A stretch of DNA of 22,084 nt from a virus. The translations under genes were made by a program, and so were the position numbers. A model generated the notes under the pieces. That model made no database searches, was not told where the DNA came from, and saw only the letters and a list, made by a program, of their open reading frames with translations. The stretch spans positions 1 to 22,084 of IMG/VR virus record IMGVR_UViG_3300006175_000035; one strand, 5' to 3'. Positions 7,209 through 14,678 of this stretch are shown in pieces. Within the stretch, counting starts at the first letter, position 1. Each line of letters starts with the position of its first letter.

Positions 7209-7696
7209 CGACGGTCAGTGCAAACCTTGCAGCCTCCGCCAGCATAACTGTCTCGACGGCGCTCAATTCGCTGACGACCGGATCGGCGGCGCAACTCGGT
7301 TCCATCGATAACAGCACGAATCTGTATCTCGACGCTCTGGTGTCCATCTACATTGCGGTCGGAACCGTCGCCTCGCCCAAATACATCAATGTCTGGGCCG
7401 CCGCGTCAGAGGATGGGACAACATTTACCGGCAACAGCGCGACGACGGACGCTTACACGGGAACGGCTGGCTCGATCACGCTGGGTTCGCCGACTTCGTT
7501 TTTCGGGCCTTTCTTCTTCCCGACGCAGCAATCATCTGTCACCGCGCAGATCATCATTCCGTCGATGCGCGATCTGTTCGGTGGTCTCATTCTACCGCGC
7601 AAGTGGGGACTTATTGTGGAGAACCAGAGCGGCGCGTCGTTCGCCTCATCCGGTCACAGCGCGACCTATAGCGGCGTCAAGCTGACGAACGCATAG
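7205..7696 (+). CDS. Beta-sandwich-like virion protein, 163 aa
   Basis: The sequence is Ser/Thr/Ala-rich with repeated strand-like segments: NLYLDALVSIYIAVG, YINVWAAASEDGTTFTG, TAQIIIPSM and WGLIVENQSG. The motif of an aliphatic strand followed by xSEDGTTFTG is shared with many small phage virion proteins. No catalytic motif is seen. The ATG overlaps the previous stop (ATGA), and the strong AGGAGGG of the next gene includes part of this gene's stop codon. Probably a minor structural protein of head or neck. Confidence 0.68.
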   Translation: MTTVSANLAASASITVSTALNSLTTGSAAQLGSIDNSTNLYLDALVSIYIAVGTVASPKYINVWAAASEDGTTFTGNSATTDAYTGTAGSITLGSPTSFFGPFFFPTQQSSVTAQIIIPSMRDLFGGLILPRKWGLIVENQSGASFASSGHSATYSGVKLTNA

Positions 7697-7701
7697 GAGG
7701 G
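7695..7701 (+). promoter_or_regulatory. Strong Shine-Dalgarno for the LamG-like gene
   Basis: AGGAGGG lies 4-5 nt before the ATG at 7706 and overlaps the preceding stop codon. It is the best ribosome binding site I see in the window and suggests high translation of the 404-aa protein. Confidence 0.6.
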
Positions 7702-7705
7702 TCCA

Positions 7706-8920
7706 ATGGCCCTTCTCAAGCGTGCAAACCCCGGCATCTCGATCAACTGGCGCCATCCCGCCGCGGACAATCTTCAATTTCTCGCCGTGACCCTGAATGG
7801 CGGCCAGATGGTCGATCTGGTCCGCAAGCTGAAGGGCACGTCCAACGGCAGCGCCTCGACCACGCAGGATCTAGTCATTGGACGCGCCACGGTGCTGGGC
7901 ACCCCTACTACAACAGATGTCGAGTTCGCCGGGTATAAGACAGCCGCGCAAGGCTACATGACCGTCGCGGCACTCGTGAGAATTACATCAACTGCGAATG
8001 CCGCGAACTACATATTGACCGACAACGTACCGGGAACGAGCGGCGTGCGTTTGTTCACGGGAACCACCAACAAGTTTACTTTTGCGTCGAGTGGTGCTAG
8101 CGGGCTCATTGCGGCGAGCGCGGTCGTGTCAGGCGCTGTCTATTTTGTTGCCGGTAGTTTTCACTTGGGTACGGTGGATAATCCGAGGGCCTTGGTCTAT
8201 CGGCGGCTGGATGGCGCCGGATTTGAGGCGCTATCGGACACCACGAACCCCGGCTCACCGACGCCTAGCGGCACGATCACATTAGGTCAGAAAAACGGCA
8301 CCTCATATTGGCATGGCGACATTGCATGGGCGCTACAGTCTTATAGCTACACGTCCATCGAGGAACTGATCCGCTGGTCGCGCGATCCATGGTCGATCTT
8401 CAACCGTGCATCTAGTTGGGCCGCCTATTCGTCGTCTAGTGGGGCCAACGCCTTTACGCAGTCCGTCAACGCCACGACCACGCCCAATGCCACGATTGCG
8501 CGGCAGACCGGCAGAATCGTCACCCAGAACACCACGCCGAACGCCACCATCGTGCGGCTCGCTGGCAAACTGGTGAACGCCAACTCAACACCCAACGCCA
8601 CCATCGTGCGTGCGAATGCCAAGATTGTCGGCGCGCAGACGACACCCAATGCCGCCATTGTGCGCTCGACACTGAAGCCCATCGCGGCCTCCTCGACACC
8701 CAATGCCGCCATCGTGCGGCAAACCGGCAAGGTTGTCAGCATCGACACCACGCCTGTCGGTGCGTTGACGCCGACGAAGCAAACCCTTTTCCATCAAACG
8801 CTTTCCATCAGTACGACGCCGAATGCGAGCATGTCCGAGACCTTCATCGCCAAATCGACGCCGCTGCCGCCGCACCGTGGCGTTCTCATCATCGGCAAAA
8901 TGACGCACAGGAACGAGTAG
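7706..8920 (+). CDS. LamG-like virion protein with 18-residue tandem repeats
   Basis: Residues about 20-245 look like a laminin-G/concanavalin-type beta sandwich: YMTVAALVRITST, YILTDNVPGTSG, GAVYFVAGSFHLG and the ending SYWHGDIAWALQSYSYT before a helix and RDPWSIFN. A Ser-rich linker follows, then five units of exactly 18 residues (consensus TPNATIVR plus a basic/hydrophobic half), a divergent copy and a last TPNAS element. The C-terminus carries PLPPHRGVLIIG. LamG-like domains bind sugars or proteins and occur in virion surface proteins, so a host- or capsid-surface role is likely. Its strong Shine-Dalgarno suggests abundance. In the middle of the LamG part base use is more AT-rich than in neighbours, which may mark a swapped-in domain. 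Confidence 0.72.
   Translation: MALLKRANPGISINWRHPAADNLQFLAVTLNGGQMVDLVRKLKGTSNGSASTTQDLVIGRATVLGTPTTTDVEFAGYKTAAQGYMTVAALVRITSTANAANYILTDNVPGTSGVRLFTGTTNKFTFASSGASGLIAASAVVSGAVYFVAGSFHLGTVDNPRALVYRRLDGAGFEALSDTTNPGSPTPSGTITLGQKNGTSYWHGDIAWALQSYSYTSIEELIRWSRDPWSIFNRASSWAAYSSSSGANAFTQSVNATTTPNATIARQTGRIVTQNTTPNATIVRLAGKLVNANSTPNATIVRANAKIVGAQTTPNAAIVRSTLKPIAASSTPNAAIVRQTGKVVSIDTTPVGALTPTKQTLFHQTLSISTTPNASMSETFIAKSTPLPPHRGVLIIGKMTHRNE
8480..8749 (+). repeat. Five tandem 54-bp repeats
   Basis: Five consecutive in-frame 54-bp units begin at 8480, 8534, 8588, 8642 and 8696, each coding TPNA(T/A)I(A/V)R plus ten residues. The core codons are well conserved and the second half varies (RQTGRIV, RLAGKLV, RANAKIV, RSTLKPI, RQTGKVV). 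A shifted sixth unit (TPVGAL) and a late TPNAS follow. Equal length without indels points to amplification by unequal recombination or slippage within the coding frame. Confidence 0.85.
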
Positions 8921-10069
8921 ATGGCCGCATTCACGACCCCGGAATCGATCGTCAATCGCGGCCTGCAAAAGCTCGGCGCCTTCCGCGTCACATCGCTTGC
9001 CACCGACACGACCAAGCAGGCGACCGAGGCGAACTTCCTCTACTCCAAGCTGCGGCGCGCCGAATTGCGTCGCAACACCTGGCGCTTTGCGATCCGCCGT
9101 TGCCTCCTGCGCGCCGTCGGCTCGGCTCTCCCGGCCTGGGATGCGACCGTCACCTATGTCCTGAACTCGCTCGTCAGCTACAACGGGCTCAACTACATCT
9201 CGATCCACGCGACGCCGAACCTGAACCAGAACCCGGCGACAGCGACGACCTACTGGACGCAGTTCAGCGGCAACACCAGCCAGAAGGTCACGTTCCCGGC
9301 ATGGGCCATCGGCACGACCTACGGTGCGGGCGCCATCGTGGTGGGGTCGGACAATCTGCTCTACCTCTCCATGGTCTCCAGCAACCTGGCGCACGACCCG
9401 ACGACGGACGATGCGACGCACTGGACGCTCTACTTCGGTTCCGATGTCGCATCCGCCCTCGATCCCTCGACGACCTACGGTGTCGGCGAGATCGTCTTCG
9501 ACGCCTACCAGAACGTCTACTACTCGCTGGCGAACGGCAACCCGCTCATTCTTTTGATCGTGGGCGGCGTGCCGCTGCCGCCGGGACCAAGCTGGGCGCT
9601 GCTGACCGGCGCCACGATTGCCCCCGTCGTCATTCCATGGCCAGCGGGCACGGGACCGGCTTCCGAACAGATGTCGCGCAACGTCTTTCCGTTGCCGTAC
9701 GGGTACTTGTTCTACGCACCGCAAGACCCCAAGGCGGGCTCAACCTCCTATCTCGGCTTTCCGTCGAACCTCATCAATAACGATTGGGTGTTCGAGGGCG
9801 GCTACCTGATTTCGATGGACCCCGGCCCGATCATGTTCCGCTTTGCCGCCGACGTGACGCAGGTGGCGCTCATGGACGATCTGTTCTGCGAAGGCTTTGC
9901 GGCGCGCATCGCATTGGAGATGTGCGAGTTGCTGACGCAAAGCCAGCCCAAGCTCGCCTCCATCGCCAGCGAATACAAGCAATTCATGAATGAAGCGCGG
10001 CAGCGTAACGGCATTGAGACGGGACCGACCGAACCGCCGATGGACGATTTCATCGCGGTGCGTTTCTGA
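8921..10069 (+). CDS. Tail tubular protein A (gp11-like) with inserted glycan-binding-like modules
   Basis: The two ends of this 382-residue protein match the T7 gp11 type adaptor that joins the portal to the tail. Residues 1-70 have ESIVNRGLQKLGA and ELRRNTWRFAIRR. Residues 250-382 have LPYGYLFYAPQDP, NDWVFEGGYLI, GPIMFRFAADVT, EGFAARIALEMCELL and the final DDFIAVRF. Between them about 180 residues are inserted with three similar units around W73, W128 and L180. Each reads like WxxxTTYxxGxIVxxxxxxYxS followed by a closing Trp, the usual look of family 5/12 carbohydrate-binding modules. Canonical gp11 relatives are shorter, near 200 residues. The ATG follows the previous stop directly. The adaptor role is well supported, while glycan binding is inferred. 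Confidence 0.87.
   Translation: MAAFTTPESIVNRGLQKLGAFRVTSLATDTTKQATEANFLYSKLRRAELRRNTWRFAIRRCLLRAVGSALPAWDATVTYVLNSLVSYNGLNYISIHATPNLNQNPATATTYWTQFSGNTSQKVTFPAWAIGTTYGAGAIVVGSDNLLYLSMVSSNLAHDPTTDDATHWTLYFGSDVASALDPSTTYGVGEIVFDAYQNVYYSLANGNPLILLIVGGVPLPPGPSWALLTGATIAPVVIPWPAGTGPASEQMSRNVFPLPYGYLFYAPQDPKAGSTSYLGFPSNLINNDWVFEGGYLISMDPGPIMFRFAADVTQVALMDDLFCEGFAARIALEMCELLTQSQPKLASIASEYKQFMNEARQRNGIETGPTEPPMDDFIAVRF
9137..9604 (+). repeat. Three CBM5/12-like modules inside tail tubular protein A
   Basis: Residues 73-115, 128-171 and 180-228 repeat a pattern of starting Trp or Leu, TTY or VTY, a hydrophobic valine strand, an aromatic Y-x-S strand and a closing W: starts WDATVTYV, WAIGTTYG and LDPSTTYG, ends YWTQF, HWTLYF and SWALL. 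The spacing is 40-50 residues. Protein-level similarity is clear, but the DNA has diverged. Confidence 0.75.
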
Positions 10070-10070
10070 A

Positions 10071-10355
10071 ATGATCGAGATCGTTGTTCGCACCTGTGAG
10101 CGTGCCGACATCCTCACCGAGGCGGGTGTCGCCGACTACATCGCGCGCAAGTACGCGGGCACGCCACCCAATGACTTCATGGTGGCACTGATCCCGCGCG
10201 ACGATCCGGTGCTGGTCCAGATGGTCAAGGAGAGAAAAGGCGACAGCCTTGTGGACGGCTGTTCCAAGCCGAAGATCATCGCCCTGCCGGACGGCTCGCA
10301 ATGGCACCTCGTCGGCGGTGCGCGCTTTCCCGAATGGGTAGCGCTCGATGGCTAA
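10071..10355 (+). CDS. Hypothetical 94-aa protein
   Basis: The ATG at 10071 starts one base after the tail tubular A stop. An earlier in-frame ATG at 9990 lies inside that gene and is less likely. The protein starts MIEIVVRTCERADILTEAG, has a YIARKYAGTPPNDFMVALIP stretch and ends WHLVGGARFPEWVALDG. The mixed strand/helix pattern and conserved-looking DP and GG turns suggest a compact domain. No family is recognised. Its stop lies 8 nt inside the endonuclease gene. Before the insertion it was probably the gene directly upstream of tail tubular protein B. Confidence 0.62.
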   Translation: MIEIVVRTCERADILTEAGVADYIARKYAGTPPNDFMVALIPRDDPVLVQMVKERKGDSLVDGCSKPKIIALPDGSQWHLVGGARFPEWVALDG

Positions 10356-10923
10356 ATCAGCAGTTGCTCGTGAACGTAATCGTCTCTGGATGAAAGCGTA
10401 CCGCGCTACGCCAGAAGGAAAGGCGGCGTGCAGAGAAGCAAAGCTTCGTGTCTATCAGACGCCAGAAGGTCGCGAAGTCATGCGCGAAGGAAAGCGCCGT
10501 TGGAAAAAGTCGGAGCGCGGCAAAGAGACGACAAATAAAAATCAGCGCAAACGATACGTTGCGTCGCCGCGCGTTCTCCTGACTGAGGAGGAAAGAAAGC
10601 GGCGCAAAAAGGAATCTATTGCCCGCTCTCTAGCAAAGCCATCAGTTCTTGCAAAACGCAAAGAAACTGCATGGAAGGCGCATCTCAAGCGCACCTATGG
10701 CATTAGCGTTGAGCAATACGAAGAGATGTCAAAGTACGGCTGCCAAATTTGCGGCAAATACAACTCTCATGGCCGCAAGTTGCATGTCGATCACGACCAC
10801 AAGACAAAGCATGTGCGCGGTGTGCTCTGCGATCCATGCAATCGTGGCCTAGGAACGTTTTTCGATGACCCAATACTCCTCGAAGCGGCTGCTTCGTATC
10901 TGAGGAGTACGTGCCATCGCTGA
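10348..10923 (+). CDS. Endonuclease VII-type HNH endonuclease
   Basis: Residues 118-187 match the recombination endonuclease VII fold: YGISVEQYEEM, zinc ligands Cys132/Cys135 and Cys161/Cys164, HVDHDH with Asp148 and His149, and Asn165 after the second cysteine pair. This is the layout known from T4 endonuclease VII. A GLGTFFDDPILLEAAASYL helix closes the domain. The first ~115 residues are very basic and carry about four 17-18-residue units (TPEG at 21 and 38, SERG at 55, a weak SPR at 73), which suggests DNA-recognition repeats. It may be a free-standing homing endonuclease or a junction resolvase. Its place in a structural operon and its lower GC favour homing. The 3' end contains the next gene's ribosome binding site. 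Confidence 0.9.
   Translation: MAKSAVARERNRLWMKAYRATPEGKAACREAKLRVYQTPEGREVMREGKRRWKKSERGKETTNKNQRKRYVASPRVLLTEEERKRRKKESIARSLAKPSVLAKRKETAWKAHLKRTYGISVEQYEEMSKYGCQICGKYNSHGRKLHVDHDHKTKHVRGVLCDPCNRGLGTFFDDPILLEAAASYLRSTCHR
10902..10907 (+). promoter_or_regulatory. Shine-Dalgarno before an apparent ATC start
   Basis: GAGGAG lies inside the end of the endonuclease VII-type gene and 8 nt upstream of an ATC (10916) in the tail tubular protein B frame. That frame has a TGA at 10901-10903 and then no ATG, GTG or TTG until 11012. Confidence 0.6.
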
Positions 10924-13900
10924 CGCGTCTTTTCAACAGTCTCTGTTCACGGCGGGTGAGTGGGCACCGTCGCAGCAGGGCAAGACGGAAGACCCGCGCT
11001 ACAAGGCCGCCTTGGCGCAATGCCTGAACTACATCCCGACGATGGAAGGAAGCCTCAAGCCGCGTTCCGGTTGGCGCCGTCTCGGCATCTCCTATCAGGG
11101 CCGCAACGCCATCGTGCTGCCGTTCCGATTCTCGGCGGTCGAAAGCTATGTCGCCGAGATGAGCGACTCGATCATTCGCCTGTGGGCCAACGGCCAACTC
11201 ATCATTCAGGATACACTCAACATCGCCAGTGTATCCACGGGCGGCACGCCGACCTTCACTATGGCGTCCAACTTTCCGACGGCTTGGACTGTGTCAGGGG
11301 CGACGGTCAAAATCCACTTCTCGACCATTGCCGCGATGGAGAAGGCGCCGTTCCTGTGCAATCGCGAGTTCTTACTCAATGTTACAGGCGCGAACACCTG
11401 CACGCTGACCGATGCGGCGACCGCGGCGCCTTTGACGACGCCGATTGCTACGACGTTCACCGCGCGCATGGATCTGATCTTCAACTTCGTCATCCCGGCC
11501 AACATCGGTTCGCTCGAAGTGGTCGATACGGAAGACGTGCGCATCCTGCAATACACCTCGCAGAAGCTGTTCGAGCAGGGCCGCTTCGCCAGTGCGGTCG
11601 ATCACAAGGCCGCGATCATCGCGCCGCAGTTTCCGCCGATCGCGTTTTCGACTTCGCGCGGGGTGATGAACCCGATCTACGAGCAGTTTCAGGACGGGCC
11701 GTACTACGACAGCATCGGCGACTCGATTCCCGTCGATGTCAGCGGCACGACCGGCAACATCACCGTCACGCTCAACTTGTTCAGCCTGACCTTGACCTAC
11801 AACACGGGCGACCTCGTCTATTCCGGCGGCAATGTCTTCGTCTCGCTGATCGACAGCAACACCGGCAATGCGCTCCCTGCCGTCGCCGATGCGCATTGGG
11901 CACTGGTGCCGACGACATGGAACAGCGGCACGACCTATGGTTTGGGTGCACCCTCCACCAGCACGCCGAACAATGCCTTCGGCGTGCCGACCGTCTACTA
12001 TTCGATCCAGACGGCGAACACGAACCATGCGCCGACGACCAGCCCGACATGGTGGTCCACCACGCCGCCGACCTATTCCGGTGCGATCTCCTATGTGGTT
12101 GGTGCTGTCGTCGTCTCATCCGCCATTCAGTACGTCTGCATCCAGGCGGGCAGCGGCCACACACCCGCCTCATCGCCGACCTTCTGGCTCCCGGTCAACT
12201 TCAGTGCGGCGGTCGCCGGACAAACCAGCACGACCACAGGGCAGGCTGCAGCCAACCGCTTCTCGCTGACCGATGCCAGCGATACGGCACCGTCCACCGA
12301 CAGCGTTCTCGGCCTTGCCGGTCGCCTCATCCGTCTCAAAGTTGGACCGCAGCCATGGTCGAACAAGACCACGTATGCGGTCAACGACCAGGTGACCTTC
12401 GACGACATCATCTACAAGGCGCTGGCGATCAACACCAACAAGCAACCCGACACCGATGTGGTGAACTGGCAGGTTCAGACGCTCACGATCCAGTGGACGT
12501 GGGGCATGATCAAGACCTACATCTCGCCCTATCAGGCGGTCGTCACGATCCTCGGCGATGATCTCCGCAACAACAACACGGTCTGGGAATACCGCCTCGG
12601 TCTTTACAGCGACACGACCGGCTGGCCGTCCTGCGGCGCCTATCATGAAGGCCGCGTGATCCTGTCGAGCTTTACCCAGACGCGCGAGTCGAACGATACG
12701 CTTTCCATCGTGCGCTCGCAGGGACTTGCCAACCGCGTCGATATGGGCGCACCGGATCAGGGCTTCACCTTCACGCCAACCGCTCCCGATGGGACGGTCT
12801 CGGACGGCAACGGCATCGCGATGGTGTTGAACGCGGCAGGCAACGAACATGTCTGCACCATCGCCTCCTCGCTGGATGGCGTTCTCGTCAACACCGACAT
12901 GAGCGAGTGGGTCATCTCAGCTTCGAACCTCAACGATCCTCTGACGCCGACGAGCGCGCAGGCCAAGCGCACATCGCAATACACCAGCGCGCAAGTCGGC
13001 AGCGTCCCTCTTACCGCTTCCAATGCTTTCGTGCAGGGCAATCGCCGCCGCCTTCTGGAATACAAGTCGTTCATCGACGTGACGGCCTATCAGGTACGTC
13101 CGAACGCGGCGGACTTGACCAAGGATTGCCAGCATTTGACGGTCAACGGCATCGGCCATGTCGAGTTCCAGCGCGTGCCGCAGCCGGTGATCTGGTGCTC
13201 GACCGGCCAGCGCGAAGCCTTCTGCCATCGCCACGACTACGGCCACCAGTTGTTCGGCATCGGCTACTGGCGCGGCCCCGATCAATCCTATGTCGCACCG
13301 TTCTCGATGGAGCACGGCATCGAACTGTTCTACGGCAGCAAGCTCGATTACCGCTCCGTTGGCGTGCAGTACGGCACCGACGACACCGCGGAATATCTCT
13401 ACGCGCAATTCGGCGGGCAGTCTGGCGGCGGGGTGATCGAGTATCTGGAGCCGGTGTTCGACACGTCAGGGCCGAGCGATTTCATCACGTTTCTCTACGC
13501 GCCGAACCTTTTGAAGGCGAACCAGAAGCTCATGGCGCCGTCGGTGTTTCTCGACGCTGCTGTCTCGCCGTGCGGTTTCAAGGAAGCGAGCGATCATACC
13601 GGCGTGACCTACTATGGGCTGTGGCCGCATGTCGGCATTCCGGTCTCGTTCGTCATCAACGGCAAGTACATCGGCGAGTTCACGCCCGCGAGCGACGGCA
13701 GCGTCTTCGTGCCGTTCAGCAACGGCGCCTCCACGACGTTCCACGAGAACGGTAACTTCTCGGTCTACGACACGGGGCAGGCGATGTGCTCGACCAACAG
13801 CCCGCTCGTTCTGCCGGACTACTATCAGGAGTTTCTTTACGACGTGAATGGCGATGTGAACGGTCCCGATGTGGACCAGTCCAGTCCGCCGATCACCAAG

Positions 13901-14263
13901 TACACGGCGTATTTCGGCTACAAGTACCGCCGCCGCGGCAAGACGCTGCGCCCGATCATCGGCTCGCAGAATGGTCCGACCTTCGCCAAGACGGTCAGGA
14001 ATGCCCGTATGGGCGTGTACGTCGATTCGGCGCACGAGGTTTCGATTGGCGGCTCGTTCTCGAACTTGGTGCCGCTGACGTTGACCGTCGATGGGCCGCG
14101 CGACGTGACGGCGCTGGGGATCGACGGCTTGGCGACCGGCATCTTCCGCGACTTCGTCAAGGCCGATTACGACTACGACGGGCAGTTGTGCTGGGAACAG
14201 ACTGAGCCCTATCCCGGCGGCATCCTCGCCGTCGGCGGTTTCGACAACGTAACGGACGTTTGA
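10916..14263 (+). CDS. Tail tubular protein B (gp12-like), apparent ATC start
   Basis: This large protein (1115 residues from 10916; 1083 from TTG 11012) is the main tail-tube or nozzle subunit. Its beginning reads ADASFQQSLFTAGEW, then KAALAQCLNYIPTMEGSLKP and RSGWRRLG, which matches the conserved N-terminus of this family. I therefore place the start at ATC 10916, where related genes would have ATG, behind GAGGAG. CTG 10943 and TTG 11012 are fallbacks that would remove conserved residues. The middle carries four carbohydrate-binding-like modules (11779-12478). The remainder has family-like SWPSCGAYHEGRVILSS, FQRVPQPVIWCSTGQREAFC and a C-terminal KYRRRGKTLRPIIG region. Homologous ejection conduits bind tail tubular A above and the fibres below. 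Confidence 0.88.
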   Translation: MADASFQQSLFTAGEWAPSQQGKTEDPRYKAALAQCLNYIPTMEGSLKPRSGWRRLGISYQGRNAIVLPFRFSAVESYVAEMSDSIIRLWANGQLIIQDTLNIASVSTGGTPTFTMASNFPTAWTVSGATVKIHFSTIAAMEKAPFLCNREFLLNVTGANTCTLTDAATAAPLTTPIATTFTARMDLIFNFVIPANIGSLEVVDTEDVRILQYTSQKLFEQGRFASAVDHKAAIIAPQFPPIAFSTSRGVMNPIYEQFQDGPYYDSIGDSIPVDVSGTTGNITVTLNLFSLTLTYNTGDLVYSGGNVFVSLIDSNTGNALPAVADAHWALVPTTWNSGTTYGLGAPSTSTPNNAFGVPTVYYSIQTANTNHAPTTSPTWWSTTPPTYSGAISYVVGAVVVSSAIQYVCIQAGSGHTPASSPTFWLPVNFSAAVAGQTSTTTGQAAANRFSLTDASDTAPSTDSVLGLAGRLIRLKVGPQPWSNKTTYAVNDQVTFDDIIYKALAINTNKQPDTDVVNWQVQTLTIQWTWGMIKTYISPYQAVVTILGDDLRNNNTVWEYRLGLYSDTTGWPSCGAYHEGRVILSSFTQTRESNDTLSIVRSQGLANRVDMGAPDQGFTFTPTAPDGTVSDGNGIAMVLNAAGNEHVCTIASSLDGVLVNTDMSEWVISASNLNDPLTPTSAQAKRTSQYTSAQVGSVPLTASNAFVQGNRRRLLEYKSFIDVTAYQVRPNAADLTKDCQHLTVNGIGHVEFQRVPQPVIWCSTGQREAFCHRHDYGHQLFGIGYWRGPDQSYVAPFSMEHGIELFYGSKLDYRSVGVQYGTDDTAEYLYAQFGGQSGGGVIEYLEPVFDTSGPSDFITFLYAPNLLKANQKLMAPSVFLDAAVSPCGFKEASDHTGVTYYGLWPHVGIPVSFVINGKYIGEFTPASDGSVFVPFSNGASTTFHENGNFSVYDTGQAMCSTNSPLVLPDYYQEFLYDVNGDVNGPDVDQSSPPITKYTAYFGYKYRRRGKTLRPIIGSQNGPTFAKTVRNARMGVYVDSAHEVSIGGSFSNLVPLTLTVDGPRDVTALGIDGLATGIFRDFVKADYDYDGQLCWEQTEPYPGGILAVGGFDNVTDV
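11779..12478 (+). repeat. Four CBM5/12-like modules inside tail tubular protein B
   Basis: Four segments share a TTY/TLTY-type first strand, a valine strand, an aromatic strand and a closing Trp: FSLTLTYNTGDLV to HWALV, WNSGTTYGLG to WWSTT, YSGAISYVVGAVVV to FWLPV, and WSNKTTYAVNDQVTF to NWQVQ. The third and fourth are separated by a linker with Ser/Thr/Ala-rich segments. The resemblance to the modules in tail tubular protein A is seen at protein level. Confidence 0.75.
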
Positions 14264-14264
14264 A

Positions 14265-14675
14265 ATGGGTCAGCTTGCATCAGGCGTCAGCGACATCTTC
14301 AGCGGCATCGGCGATCTGTTTGCCGCGAGCGGCTATGCCGAAGCGGCTGGCTTCGCCAAGAAGAACGCGCAGTACGAAAAACTCTCGACCGGCATCCAAC
14401 TCGATCAGGCAAACCGCAAAGCCTACGAGTTGGCTGGAACGACAGAGGCTGCGGCTGGTGCTAACAACCTCTCGCTTTCCGGTTCAGCGATGGACGTGAT
14501 GAAGGCAAACGCCTCGCAGATGTCGCTCAACAAGAACCTGACGGCATTGCAGGGACAAATCGAAGTGAACGCATGGAACGAAAAAGCCGCAGCCGATAGC
14601 GCGCAGGCCGCAGCCGAGACGGCGGCTGGTATCGGCAACATTGCAGGCGGCATCCTTGGGATATTCGGACTCTAA
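14265..14675 (+). CDS. Small internal virion protein (gp14-like)
   Basis: This 136-residue protein directly follows tail tubular protein B and precedes the large internal proteins, the place of T7 gp14. It begins with a hydrophobic, glycine-containing segment (SGVSDIFSGIGDLF), has an Ala/Asn/Gln-rich helical centre (about residues 20-115) and ends in a glycine-zipper-like hydrophobic tail, AAGIGNIAGGILGIFGL. Such a tail could insert into the outer membrane during ejection. Function is inferred from order, size and the hydrophobic ends. Confidence 0.75.
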   Translation: MGQLASGVSDIFSGIGDLFAASGYAEAAGFAKKNAQYEKLSTGIQLDQANRKAYELAGTTEAAAGANNLSLSGSAMDVMKANASQMSLNKNLTALQGQIEVNAWNEKAAADSAQAAAETAAGIGNIAGGILGIFGL

Positions 14676-14678
14676 TCG

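Noticed and set aside
8480-8749. CRISPR-like array
   Set aside because: The repeats are back-to-back coding units without unique spacers and stay in frame.
8585-9724. Long reverse-strand open frame of 379 aa
   Set aside because: It lies entirely opposite the LamG-like and tail tubular A genes, is rich in Arg, Gly and Asp as expected from GC-rich antisense frames, and shows no domain or Shine-Dalgarno.
9990-10070. Earlier ATG for the 94-aa protein
   Set aside because: It would place 27 residues inside the tail tubular A gene in another frame; the coupled start at 10071 is simpler.
10960-12561. 533-aa forward frame over tail tubular protein B
   Set aside because: It is an alternative-frame reading rich in Arg, His and Asp without family features, while the other frame gives the recognisable tail protein.
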